Numbered from the stretch's first letter, positions 1 through 11,646 are shown. The stretch is DNA of 64,000 bases from Hawksworthiomyces lignivorus (GCA_002917075.1 NTMA01000001.1:806001-870000); one strand, 5' to 3'. A program made the numbers and translations. The notes: a model not told the origin generated them from the sequence alone.

Positions 1-1176
1 CCCTTGACAGCAATTCTAAATCCGACTTAAAAAGCTCTGCTAGCAGCAACATCGCCACCGCGCTGCGCCTATTTGCTATGGCTGATGATAGAGCGGTGAG
101 TTGGGGCTGAATGCCTTCCTCTAGTAGCAGCTGCACTATCGCCTCACGCCCATACGTTGCGGCATGCCACATTGCCACCTGGCGGTCTTCCGCTGAGATA
201 ACCTGTAATAGCCCCGTATTTGGTATAGCAGTCTTCCCTATGAACAATTTTGCTACCGCGTCATGCCCACTCTTTATAGCCAAAAATAAAGACGCCAAAT
301 TGGGCTCAACGCCATTCTCCAGTAGAAGCCGCGCTGCCGCCTCGTGGCCGTGTTTTGCTGCAAGCAGTAATATCCCTGTATCCGCCTCGGCGCCCTTCTC
401 TAGCAACACCTTCACTAGAATCTCATTCCCCCGTTTGACAGCCTCCCCCAGTTGTGACTGGCTTTTGTAAGTTGGACGATCTTGTCTCACACAAATGGTT
501 TCGTCTCGGAATTTCAATTTGCTGATATCCTTCCCAAAAGCGACTACCAGTCAATTGCTGTCGACTTTGGCCCGTTCATTAGTCTCTGATAAGGCGCTCA
601 TATTAATTCCAACCAACACATTTCCTTCTTCTCCTTCGACTGTGCAGGGAAGAAAGGCCACACGTCGATAAGGCATTTGTTTGGTATCCAAATAGCGGAC
701 CTTTAGATGAATCCTATCTCTTGCCATGACTGGTCGAGAAATACCACCATAGAAGGCGCAATAAACTCTTGAAGTGTCCACCCTCTGGTGAACCACTTGC
801 TCTCGAAGAATTCAGGATTTACGGGCCCATGTTGGCGATTAGATGTATTGGGTGGTACGTCGGCAAGATACGCGTAGCATATACATGATTTTTGGTACCA
901 GCGGTACATGGAGTTGATCGCCTCGGAGAGCTCTGAGCTGCTCGTCTTGTCGATACAGCAAGTGTCGATCTAGACGTACTCAAATCCATGCCTCGCGGCA
1001 ATGGAGCAGGTCTCTTTAATCTTTTCATAAGCTGGCTTTATGGCGACGTCGTCATTTTGGAGGTCTTCGAAGGCAATTTCATTCTCTGCCCACGTATGTG
1101 AAAGAATAGCATACATGGGGATACCGCTGTTAGCGAACTCTTCAAGCTTGTGGCTCCGTGTATCAAGTAGTCTCAT
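1..1176 (-). pseudogene. HET-domain / ankyrin-repeat protein relic, runs off left edge
   Basis: Read on the minus strand from an ATG at 1176. The first frame gives a HET (heterokaryon incompatibility) N-terminus with the family hallmarks YAILSHTW, IDTCCIDK, MYRWYQ and WFTRGWTLQE. It is broken by TAG at 970-972, where the family has the Trp of WIDTCC, and by TAA at 703-705. From about 735 leftwards another frame continues, is broken by TGA at 551-553, and then runs open to position 1 as ankyrin-like repeats (units such as LLLAAKHGHEAAARLLLENG). Roughly 300 residues expected between the HET domain and this region are absent, so there is an internal deletion plus a frame change. HET proteins trigger non-self recognition cell death in fungi; this copy should be non-functional. 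The TGG to TAG change equals CpA to TpA on the plus strand, the type made by repeat-induced point mutation (inference). Confidence 0.8.
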
Positions 1177-1819
1177 TTTGCGTTAGATTCTAAAGTGGCA
1201 GCGATAGTATGTGTGACACGCTTTTGATCAGTTTTTGAAAGACTTTGCATACGGCTAGACATAGACTCATTTACTGCCTGAAATCCGGCAGTTGTCGGTC
1301 AATTCAGTCCTACGCCTGGCTCGCTTGTTGGGCTGGGTTTGGCATCCTGAATGTGGGTGACCTGGTGATTGGTCGTTGCTATCCTGGTTTGCATCTCACT
1401 CTTACTGTATGCATAACCATCGAATACTGTGAATCCTGCACTGTACGAGCACTATTTCTCTTGTGTTTGGAAGATGAGCGGCCTCTGTCAAACCACCACT
1501 AAGCCACGAAGTACCAATACAAAAAAGGATCAATCCCTTCGTACTGCTGGTGTAGTAACTTATATGCTTGATAGAATTAAAATTCAGACGATTTTCTTAC
1601 TAAATTTATACGTCAAATTCGGAAATTACACTATGTTTAATACCCCAGAAGCATTCTTCTTGCACCCTACTCGCAATGCAAATGATAGGCCATGACATTT
1701 GTTCTAGTCTTAGAAATTTCGCATGGGGCTAGTCTCGGACATCCGCGGATGATCGGCGCTTTATCAAAATTCTCCCTCGGATTTTCCGCAGCTTAACCAC
1801 ACACTCTCAAAGAACATCA
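1177..1819. other. Intergenic, no gene seen
   Basis: Upstream region of both the HET relic and the first Zn2Cys6 regulator. Short open frames here show no family features and atypical composition. Confidence 0.5.
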
Positions 1820-4346
1820 ATGAGAAGCAGTACCCAAAGGGTTTCGAAAGAATACATGCCGAAACGCGCAATCTCTGTACTTGATGATGAGCAAACGACG
1901 TCGCATTCGCGAAGAAGGCAACCGCAGACATCCTGTGACTTCTGCAGGTCCAAGAAGTTAAAATGCGACCGTGCCTCACCATGTAGCAATTGTGTCGCTC
2001 GACAGTTACCATGCCTGACCAAAGGAGAATCCGGTGTGACCCGAGAACCCTCGTAAGAAACCACTTCCAATATGAAAAACTAGGCTGGCTGTTCTGGTGC
2101 CGAGGAAGAAGACCCAAGAGCTAAAAAAACGAACCATCTACAGATCTGGAAATAGCGACATCTTTGAGCGACTTCGCCTGCTCGAAGAAGTCGTCTTCGG
2201 CTCAAAGAACGACCCTGCCTCTTCAAGAAGCTTGAAGAGATCATGGGCCATTAGTGCTGACTGCAGCCCAGAGCGGGTGCCGACCAAAATTCAACATCCG
2301 CTGCACATCGCCCGCTACCACGAACTTCCTCCTCACGAGCTGGATTACGGGACCACAAGTGACTCGCTGGTAGGTCCTTGATTATTCTCGTGGGCGTCTG
2401 GCACACCCGAATAACACAGTCTATAGGTCTCGGAGCTCGGCGATAAGATCATCATTCGAGTCTCAAGCGTCGTGAGCAACACTCCGCGCAGCGAAGCCAC
2501 CGACAACACACCTACCAGCAGCCGTGCATCGACACAATGCGTCTGGCTTCCCGGCAGAGGAGAAATGCAGGCACTATTCTCTGACTACATCGAATATCCA
2601 AGCTACTTGATGCCTGTTTTGCACGAGCAGTACACGCGAACCCTGATCGCTGATATTTACACGCGCCTGTCGCATGGCCAGCAGGTCGCCATGGGCAAAG
2701 TAGCCTTCTTAATGAGCATTGCCGCATCGGCAGCATTTCTGTGGGATCCGCACACGGTCGTGAGCCACCCGTTCAACTCCGAAGACGCCGCTGCAATGCA
2801 GTCGCACATATGGCGCAAGGCGGCCTGGGACCTGCTGGACCAGTCGCGGCGTGCGAGTCCAGGCTCGCTGTGTGAAGTGCAAGCGCGCATGATCCTAGCT
2901 GACCTCATCTACAACCTCGAGGGCTGTTCAGAAAGGTACAGGCATCTGCACAGCACAGCGCTGTCCGTTGGTCGCGAGATCTCGCTGCACCTAGTCGACG
3001 CTCCGCGCCATTACCGACAGGAAACAGCCGGAGAGGTGGAAGACGCCTCCATCCGCGAGACCAAGCGGCGCACATGGTGGTATCTTGCGAGCAGCGACTG
3101 GTAAGATTACGGATGCACTCCTAGCTTAAACTGAAAGGCCTTTATGCTAAATACAAGTGTCTACAGGCTTCTTGGCAGCATGGGCGGGCCTTTAGAGAGG
3201 ACGTACACAGTACATCCCAGACACATGATGGTTAACTATCCCTGTGATATCGCAGATAATGCTTTCGCGAGCGGCCAAGACCCAGTAGAACCACAGAGCA
3301 ACTCTGACTTCGAGGGCAGCTCGTCCGAGATCACCAACTTCCTTCAGCGCATCCGCGTGGCAGAGATCTCACGCGCCACCATCGATGCGCTGCCATTAGG
3401 CAGTGGGGATTTTGGTGACCTGCCCTTTGAGACGTGTCTCGAGCTGAATCGCCAGTACGAAGCCGTGCTTGCCGCTCTCTCCGTAGTGGCGCAGGACGGC
3501 CGTCCGCATAAGTATGCAACTCGGCGCCAAATCCTGCGGCTAGCTGTCCACGCCCGCCGCGCGAGATTGTTTCGCCGCTTCTTGCCCTTCGCAAATTCCG
3601 TAAACAAAGACAAGGACGACCCACGAACGACGTGTTTTGGCATCGCATGCCAGCGTTCTGCGCGTGCCGTGCTGGAGACAAGTCTCATCCTCATTCGACA
3701 GTCGCTTGGTTTGCCGCTGGCGACAGAAACGGGAGCTTCACAGACCCAATTTGCTCCCCCTTCGCATCGCAGCGGCTGCCTCATCAGCCACCTCTTTATG
3801 GCCTGTGTGCTGCTGGCCACAGACCCCGCCATCGGTGCAGAGGGCGATAAAGGCGGGAGCAGCGCCGAAGATGGATCTTGCCGAGAAGAGATACGCGATT
3901 TACTAAAGAGGTCGTGCCAAGTTCTAGAACAAGTTGGCGAGGTGTCTGCGTTGGCTGGAAGCCTGGTGCGAAGGCTGGTGGATGTATTTCGGCGCCATGG
4001 CATCCGGGGTGTCGAAACCGGGTACCGGCGTCGGCCAGAGCATATGGAGTATGCGCCGCTAGATACGAGAATACATAGATACCAAGAGCATGGCGTAGAA
4101 AAGCAGGCACTAATGAAGCAACAACAACCACCGTTAACACAGCAGCAGCCACTGTCATGTGGGAGCGAGACGTTTCCAACAGCGGAAATGGACGCAGCAG
4201 CGGCTGACTTCGATACCCAAGCAGAACCCCTAGAACATATGGGAATATGGGATGATCTGGTCAACATAAATTCTATGTCTAACTATGAAGATTGGAATCA
4301 ACTCTTTTCAGACTTGGAAACGTTCGGCGGCCCAATAGAATTTTGA
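1820..4346 (+). CDS. Zn2Cys6 transcription factor 1 (fungal-specific TF domain)
   Basis: Proposed exons 1820-2052, 2144-2369, 2427-3100 and 3167-4346 give 770 residues with consistent phases. The N-terminus carries a binuclear zinc cluster (Cys39, 42, 49, 55, 58, 65) preceded by a basic stretch. A short leucine-rich segment follows (ERLRLLEEVVF). The centre matches the fungal-specific transcription factor domain, with RRTWWYLASSDW followed by LLGSMGGPL across the last intron. The C-terminus is rich in Gln and acidic residues, typical of activation regions. A shorter first intron ending at 2083 (31 nt) would keep the frame but is below usual fungal intron size. The gene sits next to the convergent Baeyer-Villiger monooxygenase and may regulate it, although its own promoter lacks the TCGG-N6-CCGA palindrome seen across the cluster. 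Confidence 0.87.
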
Positions 4347-4579
4347 TAGTCTTCATTTATTAATTCTGAAGATTTAAGTTGGTTCATTCATAGAATCACG
4401 CGCTTGGCTTGAAGTACAGTAATATTCAATGCTTCACATGATGTCGACACAAGAGCCATCTCTTTTATTTTGTTATGTGTTATGTGTTGCGGCTCTTAGA
4501 AAAATGATATACTAAATACTATTGACTAACAGCAGTACAGATCTATTAATGTGTTCGGTCATGCTATTTTGGGTTCACT

Positions 4580-6352
4580 TCAGGCGGATGTATTAGCAGT
4601 CTCATAGACTACAGTGAATCCATCCAGAGTCTCCAAGGCCGTTCGAACTTCTTTTTCATACTGCTCGATTCCTCCTAGATAGTTCAACTGCTCGCGCTTT
4701 TTGCCTGGAATGTTCGCACCCATATACCAAGAATCTGTTAATGGCAGCAGGGTGCGATCGTTGGCATCCTGAATGGCTTGTTTCCACTTTTCCTCTGCAG
4801 CACGTTGTGCTTCTATGGATGCAATGTTTTCTTTTTGCAACTTTAGGAAAAGGTCTCCAACAATATCTATCTGAGCTTCAATGAATACGGGCCCATTAGT
4901 AAATGCGGTAGGCGCTTTAAAAAAGGCTTGTTAGTAAACTGTTGCGCGTAAATTCTCGTAATCTCAGTGGTCCTCTGAGAACCATTTCTGCCAATATAAA
5001 AAGGAGCGCAGCTCACCTTGTGGGCCATAAATCATAAAGAGGTTGGGACAGCCACTGCTGCTAATGCCAAGGTGAGTAAAAACACCATCCTGCCACCTCT
5101 CTTTAAAAGTCAGCCCATCGCGGCCTTTAATGTTCATGTTCGTAAGGCTGCCCGTCATAGCATCGAAGCCGGTCGCCATGACAATAATATCAAAATCGCG
5201 CTCGACCCCATCCTCCGTAATAATCCCTTTCTTGGTGAACTCGCGAATGGGGGTTTCCTTGAGGTTAACAACATCGACATTGTCTTGATCAATGCGCTCG
5301 TAATAATCCTGCTCAAGACTGCTTCGTTTGGTGCCAAAGATAAAAGGTGGCTTTTCAGGCACAAGAAAGGCAGCCTTGGCCGGATTTTTGACGCGTGGGC
5401 GCGTCTTCTTGGCCCAGAAATCGTACATGAGCCGGTTTGCCTTGGGATCAACCAGGAAGTCACGGTAATTGGACTGGTTGAAGTTGAAACCCCCACGGCT
5501 CCACAGCTCTTCCCAGAGCTCCTCTCGTTCCGCGTCACTTATGTCGAATACAGACCCAGGCTGCGAGTCGTAACCCAGCCCTGACTTCGTTTTTCGACAC
5601 TTGGCAAACAGGCCACGGTATATCGACTTATTGATATTTTGCTCAAAATCGGTCAGCTCCCGTTGAAACATTGGCAGAGAGATGCTGGCGGTGCGGATAT
5701 ACACTGTCAAATGCTGCGCCACTTTGGTAATCTCTTGCGTACACTGCACCGCCGTTGCACCGGATCCGATAATTGCTACTCGCTTGCCCTCAGTGATTGC
5801 CGCACCTCCGGTTCTTGGCCAGCGCGTGGAGTGAATCAGTTGGCCCTGGTACGAGTTGAGGTACCTGAATGCTGGAAAGTGAGGCTTGAATGAGCTGCCA
5901 GTCGCGCACACAAGGTAACGACAGACAGCTGTATCGCCGCTTTCTGTCACCACGGTCCATTTGGCTGTGTTTTCATCGTACTTAGCGTCAATAACGTTGG
6001 CATTATACGTAATGTCTTTAGACAGATCGAGACTATTGTCTACATGTTTGAAGTACGCTTGCAACTCCTCGCCGCTGGGGAATCGCTCGGACCAGTTCCA
6101 TTTTCGCCACACTTCGGGCAGAGAAAATTGGTAGTAGGGGATCTCCGAATCGACTCGAGCGCCAGGATATGTATTCCAGTACCAGACCCCCCCGAGATAT
6201 GAACCAGCTTCAAATACATGCGTCTTGAAACCTTGCTGGCGAAATTTATACAGACCGTAGCACCCACCAAAGCCTGCTCCAATGATAAGGATATCGAGCT
6301 CCTTAGCTTCGCCAGTGCTTATTCCATTTTGCGTGGGGGTTTCTACGGCCAT
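4580..6352 (-). CDS. Baeyer-Villiger monooxygenase 1
   Basis: Exons 6352-5017 and 4914-4580 (minus strand) give 556 residues, normal for type I BVMOs. An FAD dinucleotide motif GAGFGG is at 25-30 and an NADPH motif GSGATA at about 196-201. The BVMO fingerprint FxGxxxHxxxWP is present with Tyr for Phe (Y168, G170, H174, W178, P179). Such enzymes insert oxygen next to a ketone, making esters or lactones with NADPH and O2. The intron has donor GTGAGC and restores the C-terminal segment ending in the usual DSWYMGANIPGKK block. The gene is divergent from an SDR across an 808-bp promoter holding two TCGG-N6-CCGA sites. Substrate unknown; a dehydrogenation/oxidation role with the neighbouring SDR, ADH and hydrolase is inferred. 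Confidence 0.92.
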
Positions 6353-6706
6353 TATATCTTCGGTCTTGTTTTGATGATTAACTGTATGTGTTGCCTGGTT
6401 GAGTGATAGTGGGTGCGTAGCGATGGCCTAGTTCCTATACGAAGGATGCCGTTTTCAAATTCTGAAATTCTTAAATTCTTTAATTTATTCAAGACATATG
6501 AGTGCTGCTCTAAGACCAAGTTTATTTCTTCCGAGATGGTAGATGTTGCTTTAAATTTGTTTACTACGATGAACTTTTCAGATTTCATCAGTCATGATCG
6601 TCCCATATCGGCTGTTTGCGGCTACTAGACTTTTGCACGTAGTCCTCTCTCAAGACCAAGAAGTTACTGTGGTATTTTCAAAGGTAAAGAGGTCAAAAAC
6701 CAAAGG

Positions 6707-6721
6707 CGGATTTATTATCCG
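6707..6721. promoter_or_regulatory. Palindrome CGGAT-N5-ATCCG
   Basis: A perfect 5-bp inverted repeat with CGG ends, in the BVMO1/SDR1 divergent promoter. CGG half-sites are the usual target of Zn2Cys6 proteins, but the spacing differs from the other sites in this cluster. Confidence 0.35.
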
Positions 6722-6787
6722 GTGAGGAGACTTCGGTCTTCGGCCGGTGTTGGTGCTTGGAATACTGGGACTCGAACATCCGCGACT

Positions 6788-6801
6788 TCGGTCGCAGCCG
6801 A
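6788..6801. promoter_or_regulatory. TCGG-N6-CCGA palindrome, BVMO1/SDR1 promoter
   Basis: Exact match to the 14-bp palindrome that recurs in promoters of this cluster. Inverted CGG triplets at fixed spacing are the classical Zn2Cys6 dimer site. Confidence 0.6.
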
Positions 6802-6989
6802 CCATAAACAACAGCCCACAAGTGGCATCATTAAAACGTCTCTCCCTCGCGCAAAGAAGAACATTTCAAATTTATGGTTCTATTTCTAAATTTGCAAGAA
6901 TTCTATAGAGAGAACTTGACAATAAAAATTGGCCTTCACGGAAGTTCCGAGCTTTGGCAGAAACACAGCTAATTGATTGGGGTCTAATT

Positions 6990-7003
6990 TCGGTGATTGC
7001 CGA
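6990..7003. promoter_or_regulatory. TCGG-N6-CCGA palindrome, BVMO1/SDR1 promoter
   Basis: Second exact copy in the same divergent promoter, about 160 bp upstream of the SDR start codon. Confidence 0.6.
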
Positions 7004-7160
7004 TAATAGTGCAACCACATATTACAACATACCTAGTCGATTAAAAATAAGAATTACTGGCCGAATCAACCATACAGCGTCTAAAGTACGTTGTTAGTTG
7101 TCTTTAGGTACTAATCTAAAAGTCGACATTTAACTGTTTTTCTAGGCTACATCGATAGTC

Positions 7161-8479
7161 ATGAGTGCTAGTCCGAGACTCAACTTTCCTCGGGGACTGT
7201 TAGACGGTAAAGAAGACCGATCTACACCGGGACAGACAGAAAATAAGTATTTTTTAGTGTCTGAAGAGTTAACTTATTACATCAGGGCAGACAGCCATTA
7301 TCACCGGAGCAGCTCAGGGAATAGGGGCTGAGACGGCGTTAATTTTTTCACGTGAGGGCTGTAAGGTTGTCATTGCAGATATCGATGCTGGTACGCATAG
7401 GCACAGTTCAGGCAAATTATAGGGCAGAGTAGAAGAACATTAACTAACACAGCGCTTAGTTAAAGCTGAGAAGACAGCTGAGGCCATCAATGCCGATGGA
7501 GGCTCTGCTATTGCGGTGGCTGGAGACATCACGAACAATGAATCTATCGCCACTCTAGTCAGAGAAGCGGCCAACTTTGGTGGAGGAAAGATTCATGTCA
7601 TTGTGAATAACGCAGGATATGCATGGGATGATCCAATCGAAAGGATACAGGACAAGCAATGGGGTAGGCGTCTCGAGTTTTGCTCAGCTAGTTGCGCTTA
7701 ACGGGGGTATTCTGACAAAGAACCAGACACCATCATTACGCTGCACAACACAGCTCCATTTAAAATTGTTCGAGAAGCTGCACCATACTTTATGGTCAAA
7801 GATGGGGAGCCGAGGTCCATTATCAACATTTCTTCTACATCTGGCGTTTATGGAAATGCTGGACAGGCTAGTTACGCTTTAGCAAAGGCAGGCCTTATCG
7901 GGCTGACCAAGACAATAGCTCAGGAATGGGGACCAGAGTACGGTGTTAGAGCCAACAGTATGTTTTTTCCCCATCACCTAACAAAATTATGTGCATGAGA
8001 TATATAAACGCTAATACATAGACTATAGCTATCGCTTTTGGGGCCATCAAAACGAGACTCACGCAGGCCCCCAAGGGGGAATACATTATTAGGCCAGACG
8101 GAGAAAAACATGCAGTTGGCTTTCACGGTGGCTACGATGAAGAGGAAAAATGGTCAGTATTGTCCCTCCGTCGCCCACTACACCAAGCCAAACTAGTAAC
8201 CTGTGTATCCATTAAGGATCGCCGATATTCCTCTGCGACGCGTTGGAACACCAACGGATGCCGGAAGGGCGATTTTGGGTGTCGTATCGCCGCTCTTCTC
8301 TTATGTCAGTGGACAGGTAAGTGGAACCGACCATCGTGATACAATTACGAAATCCTTTCTAACGTCGAGTTCTTTTTTTTTCTCAATTTAGACAATCATG
8401 GTAAGTGAGTTGATCCAAATATATGATTTCGATGTGTTTTAACTTTAATAAGGTGTCCGGTGGTCGAGGTGGTATGTAA
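7161..8479 (+). CDS. Short-chain dehydrogenase/reductase 1 (SDR)
   Basis: Eight exons: 7161-7206, 7286-7390, 7460-7663, 7727-7957, 8029-8152, 8217-8316, 8392-8400 and 8453-8479, giving 281 residues with every phase consistent. It shows the cofactor motif TGAAQGIG, the NNAG motif and the catalytic Ser with YALAK (YxxxK). The C-terminal region has DIPLRRVGTPTDAGRAILGVVSP and ends in VSGG after a loop, as in 3-oxoacyl-ACP reductase-like or quinone-reductase-like SDRs. The family oxidises alcohols or reduces ketones with NAD(P). Next to two BVMOs, forming the ketone substrate from an alcohol is a natural guess. One exon is only 9 nt long; it joins SGQ to VSGG and keeps the conserved C-terminus, which supports the model. 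Confidence 0.88.
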
Positions 8480-8850
8480 TAATAAATTTTATTGCTAAAG
8501 CGTGATATGCAAATACTGCAAAGATGTGGCAAATTTTAGTAAATAATTTGTTCCACTGCTTCGTGATCTCTGCCTTCATATATGTATCCTAAACTTATTT
8601 TATTGAAATTATTGACAAATAATTTTGCCTGCGAGTGTGATAGTCTTTCTACGTTGGAAAAGCCAGGAGTTGCACTATATGGAACCTGCCGGACCGTATA
8701 TTTCAGCGAATATATTATTCAACGTACTTCTACTGTACCCGCATAGTCATACGGATCTATAAGCATGTCATCTGTCGTACTAGTTCTCAACACTCTTTCT
8801 TGATTTATTATATACTTGGAATCTCCGGTTATAAAATTTAAATTGGCATG
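8480..8850. other. Intergenic between convergent SDR1 and BVMO2
   Basis: AT-rich 3' flanks of two convergent genes; nothing else seen. Confidence 0.5.
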
Positions 8851-10573
8851 TTAGACTGCTATATGATGTGAGAAATTTACGCTTGGCCAATTCTGCTCGG
8901 TTTCTTTGATGAGCCAGGAATTCCAGCGTGGGACACCACCGAAGTAAAATAAAGGTGCATGAGTTTTACCGGCGATATTGGCACCAACGAACCAGCTGCC
9001 TGCCTCTTCGGCTGTCTGCGCATATAGTGTAGGTTTGAAGACATCGGCTAGGTCTTTCAGATAGGCATCTACCGCCTGGTCCTTCACCTCTATTTTGCTA
9101 CATCCATCCACTTTCATGTGCTCCAACGTCTTACCTACCCAGTCTACTGCAGTATCCAGTACGACTGGCATGTTGCCAAATGGTATATGCGGTCCACAGA
9201 CAACGAACATATTGGGAAATCCGGGAACCAGAATGCCAGCAAATGACTCAAGCTTCTTTTCCCAGCTCTCTTTGAGAGACTGTCCCTGGCTACCACGGAC
9301 ATCCATCTCTGATAGCGCACCAGTGGCAGCGTCAAAGCCAAGCGCGAAGATTATGGCATCCACTTCGTGCTCGTCACCCGCCTTGACTGTCTTCACCCCT
9401 TTTTCATATACATCAATCTCATCCTGGTTTATATCAACTAAGGTGACATTGGGCCGATTAAAACTCTCGTAATAAAAATGGCCGCAAGGCGGACGCTTTG
9501 CCAAGAAGAGGTGTTTAGGGCACAGAATTTCTGCCTTCATCGGATCCTGGACAACAGCACGGATCTTATTTCGCAGGTACTCAGATACCAATGCATTTGA
9601 GTCTTTGTCGGTGAATATATCGTCGTAAGTCTCAAACTGCATGTGGAAGCCGCCAGATTCCCAGCCCTTGTCCAGAGTCTGCCTGATCTCGCTGTCTCCC
9701 CTCGCTTCCTTGATAACTTTCCCAGTTGAGACCATAGGCAGGCCTGCTGGATGATTTCGGGCCAGATTCCATGTCTCATCGTAATGGTCTCGAATATAAT
9801 AAGTCTCATCCTCATCTATCATGTAGTTTCGACCCGGAAGCACGTAATTCGCCGTGCGTTGAAACACAACCAACTCTTTGACGACTGGTGCAAGTTTTGG
9901 GATAATTTGAACCCCAGTGGCACCGGTGCCCACGAGAGCCACTCGTTTGCCGTGAAAATTCGGTTTCTCCTTGGGCCAACTCGATGTCTGGTATAATTCA
10001 CCCTTGAAAGATTCGAGCCCAGGAAAGGGCAGTTTCTTGGCGACGGAGAGGGGGCCTGTAGCAGGGATGAAATATCGACCGGTTAGTGCCACTCCTTCCG
10101 ATGTAGTAATCGTCCATATGTTGTTATTATCGCTATAATGAGCAGATTTAACTTGTGTGTTAAACTGAATGTATTTTCGTAGGTCGAATTTATCTTATTA
10201 TATCCGTTAACGATGAAGATCAATTCAAAGCACGCGGATAGGAATGTGTTTAAAGCAGTACCCACATACCAGAGACACGACCCAGATACTTTTGGACCTC
10301 TGACTGGGAAGGATAGCGTTCTCCATAGCTCCATAAGTCTTTCAGCTCTGGTGTGAAGTTCATGCTGTAGGTCCATCCTTCGCTATCCGTTCGAGCTCCT
10401 GGATATCGGTTCCAGTACCATACACCACCCACATCTGAGCCGGCTTCGAGGCACTTCACGGAGAGGCCAATGCGTTTAGCCTCCCACAAACACCTGATAC
10501 CACTGAAACCAGCGCCAATGATGATGACATCATAATTAGGATTTTTGGACGCTGCCATTATTCGAAACTTCAT
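8851..10573 (-). CDS. Baeyer-Villiger monooxygenase-like protein 2 (His to Gln in fingerprint)
   Basis: Exons 10573-10270 and 10193-8851 (minus) give 548 residues. The FAD motif GAGFSG is at 20-25 and the NADPH motif GTGATG at about 190-195. The first exon shows the [18 protein letters not shown] block shared by cyclohexanone-type BVMOs. In the fingerprint FxGxxxHxxxWP the residues F164, G166, W174 and P175 are kept but the His position is Gln170. In characterised BVMOs that His is conserved and its replacement impairs activity, so activity or reaction type may differ. A second in-frame ATG five codons downstream is an alternative start. Divergent from Zn2Cys6 regulator 2 across about 1.07 kb containing two TCGG-N6-CCGA sites. 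BVMO1 and BVMO2 differ enough to be old paralogues, not a recent duplication. Confidence 0.9.
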
Positions 10574-10875
10574 AGAAGTAAGGACGTGACTCTATTGAAA
10601 TCCAAGTATTTTATTAATTTCTGTGTTTAACTCCGTTGACAGTTCTGGATTTATGTTGATGATCTCAACTGGGTGCGTATCGTAATATACTGACATAATA
10701 AAAAGATGAGACACGAAGTAAGTAGATGTAAAATTACTTCATTCTAACTGCGGGTAGAAATTAAGCCTTTTCAACTTCCTAAATCTAACATATCTATAAC
10801 ACGCATATGTAGCTTTGTAGAGGTTTGTGTGTCAAAATAGCAAATTGTCGTGTTATACGAAGCAGGGAAAACTAG

Positions 10876-10889
10876 TCGGTTTTGGCCGA
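10876..10889. promoter_or_regulatory. TCGG-N6-CCGA palindrome, BVMO2/regulator 2 promoter
   Basis: Exact match to the cluster palindrome, about 300 bp upstream of the BVMO2 start codon. Confidence 0.6.
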
Positions 10890-11255
10890 AGATTATTCTT
10901 CATAGCCTTCTTGACATTCGCTTTTCAACACAGGAACCTAAAAAAATTTAGACGTAGAGAAATCAAGCCTACGGAGACCGTATCCGATTTTCCGAAGGCT
11001 TATTATACGCGCCTTAGGATACGATCTCGTCTTACAGCCACCTAGATTTTAGATCAACTAATTTCATCGAACCGATTCATAGACCTCGAGAGCAACAATG
11101 ATCTACAGTGATAGTTAAACTTTAGCTGTCATATGATGTCGGGTGCTCCGAAGTTGTGTGGTCTACGGATATAGTAGCGCTCTCGCTGTTACTCTTTTTT
11201 TATTTTTATTTTTTTAGTTCATGGGCCACTGCCCATATCCATATCAACGAGCTAA

Positions 11256-11269
11256 TCGGCGGCGGCCGA
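11256..11269. promoter_or_regulatory. TCGG-N6-CCGA palindrome, regulator 2 promoter
   Basis: Exact match; flanking A and T extend the inverted repeat to 5 bp per arm. It lies about 380 bp upstream of the regulator 2 start and could allow autoregulation. Confidence 0.6.
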
Positions 11270-11292
11270 TACATGTTATTTCTATATTGGTG

Positions 11293-11316
11293 CTCATCGG
11301 ACGCTAGTCCGATGAG
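11293..11316. repeat. Perfect inverted repeat, 10-bp arms, 4-nt loop
   Basis: CTCATCGGAC and GTCCGATGAG flank GCTA. The core reads TCGG-N8-CCGA, so it may be a spacing variant of the cluster palindrome and not an RNA hairpin. Confidence 0.5.
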
Positions 11317-11646
11317 AAAATAATATATGCCAGCACAGTACTCCCCGCGGGGCTCCATACGGGGAAAAGGGGAGAAAGAGGGGGAGGTGGGGAAAGGCCG
11401 AGGTGCTGCTCTGACACAGACTGGAAGAGAAAGTATTGTGCTGCTAAGGGCTGAGGATGTGCAAATTAAGATATTGAACTTCACTGTAGACGAGACCCAA
11501 ACTTGGCTGTTGCATCCTCTCATAATATCTAATCTTGTTACATAAGAAATTTGTGAATGTATACTCGTTTCATATGCTTTGCCAACTTTGTCTGTCTACT
11601 GGATTTTGACTTCCTTCTCGATTTCTCCCACAAATTAGATGTGCTA

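Larger units (their letters stand above)
6353..7160. other. Divergent promoter region between BVMO1 and SDR1
   Basis: AT-rich region with no credible gene. It holds two TCGG-N6-CCGA palindromes (6788-6801 and 6990-7003) and one looser palindrome CGGAT-N5-ATCCG (6707-6721), all candidates for Zn2Cys6 binding. Confidence 0.6.
10574..11646. other. Divergent promoter region between BVMO2 and regulator 2
   Basis: No convincing gene. Contains two TCGG-N6-CCGA palindromes, a 10-bp-stem hairpin at 11293-11316, a T-rich tract near 11190-11215 and a purine-rich tract near 11345-11400. The open frames over the purine tract look like by-products of skewed composition. Confidence 0.55.

Noticed and set aside
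3344..4267. 307-residue minus-strand open frame opposite regulator 1
   Set aside because: Lies antisense within the last exon of a clear Zn2Cys6 protein and has no motif.
6755..6785. Stretch resembling a tRNA T-arm on the minus strand (TTCGAGTCCC)
   Set aside because: No D-arm, anticodon arm or acceptor stem can be folded around it.
11206..11545. Open frames on both strands upstream of regulator 2
   Set aside because: They cover a purine-rich tract and a palindrome; amino acid composition is biased and no family fits.
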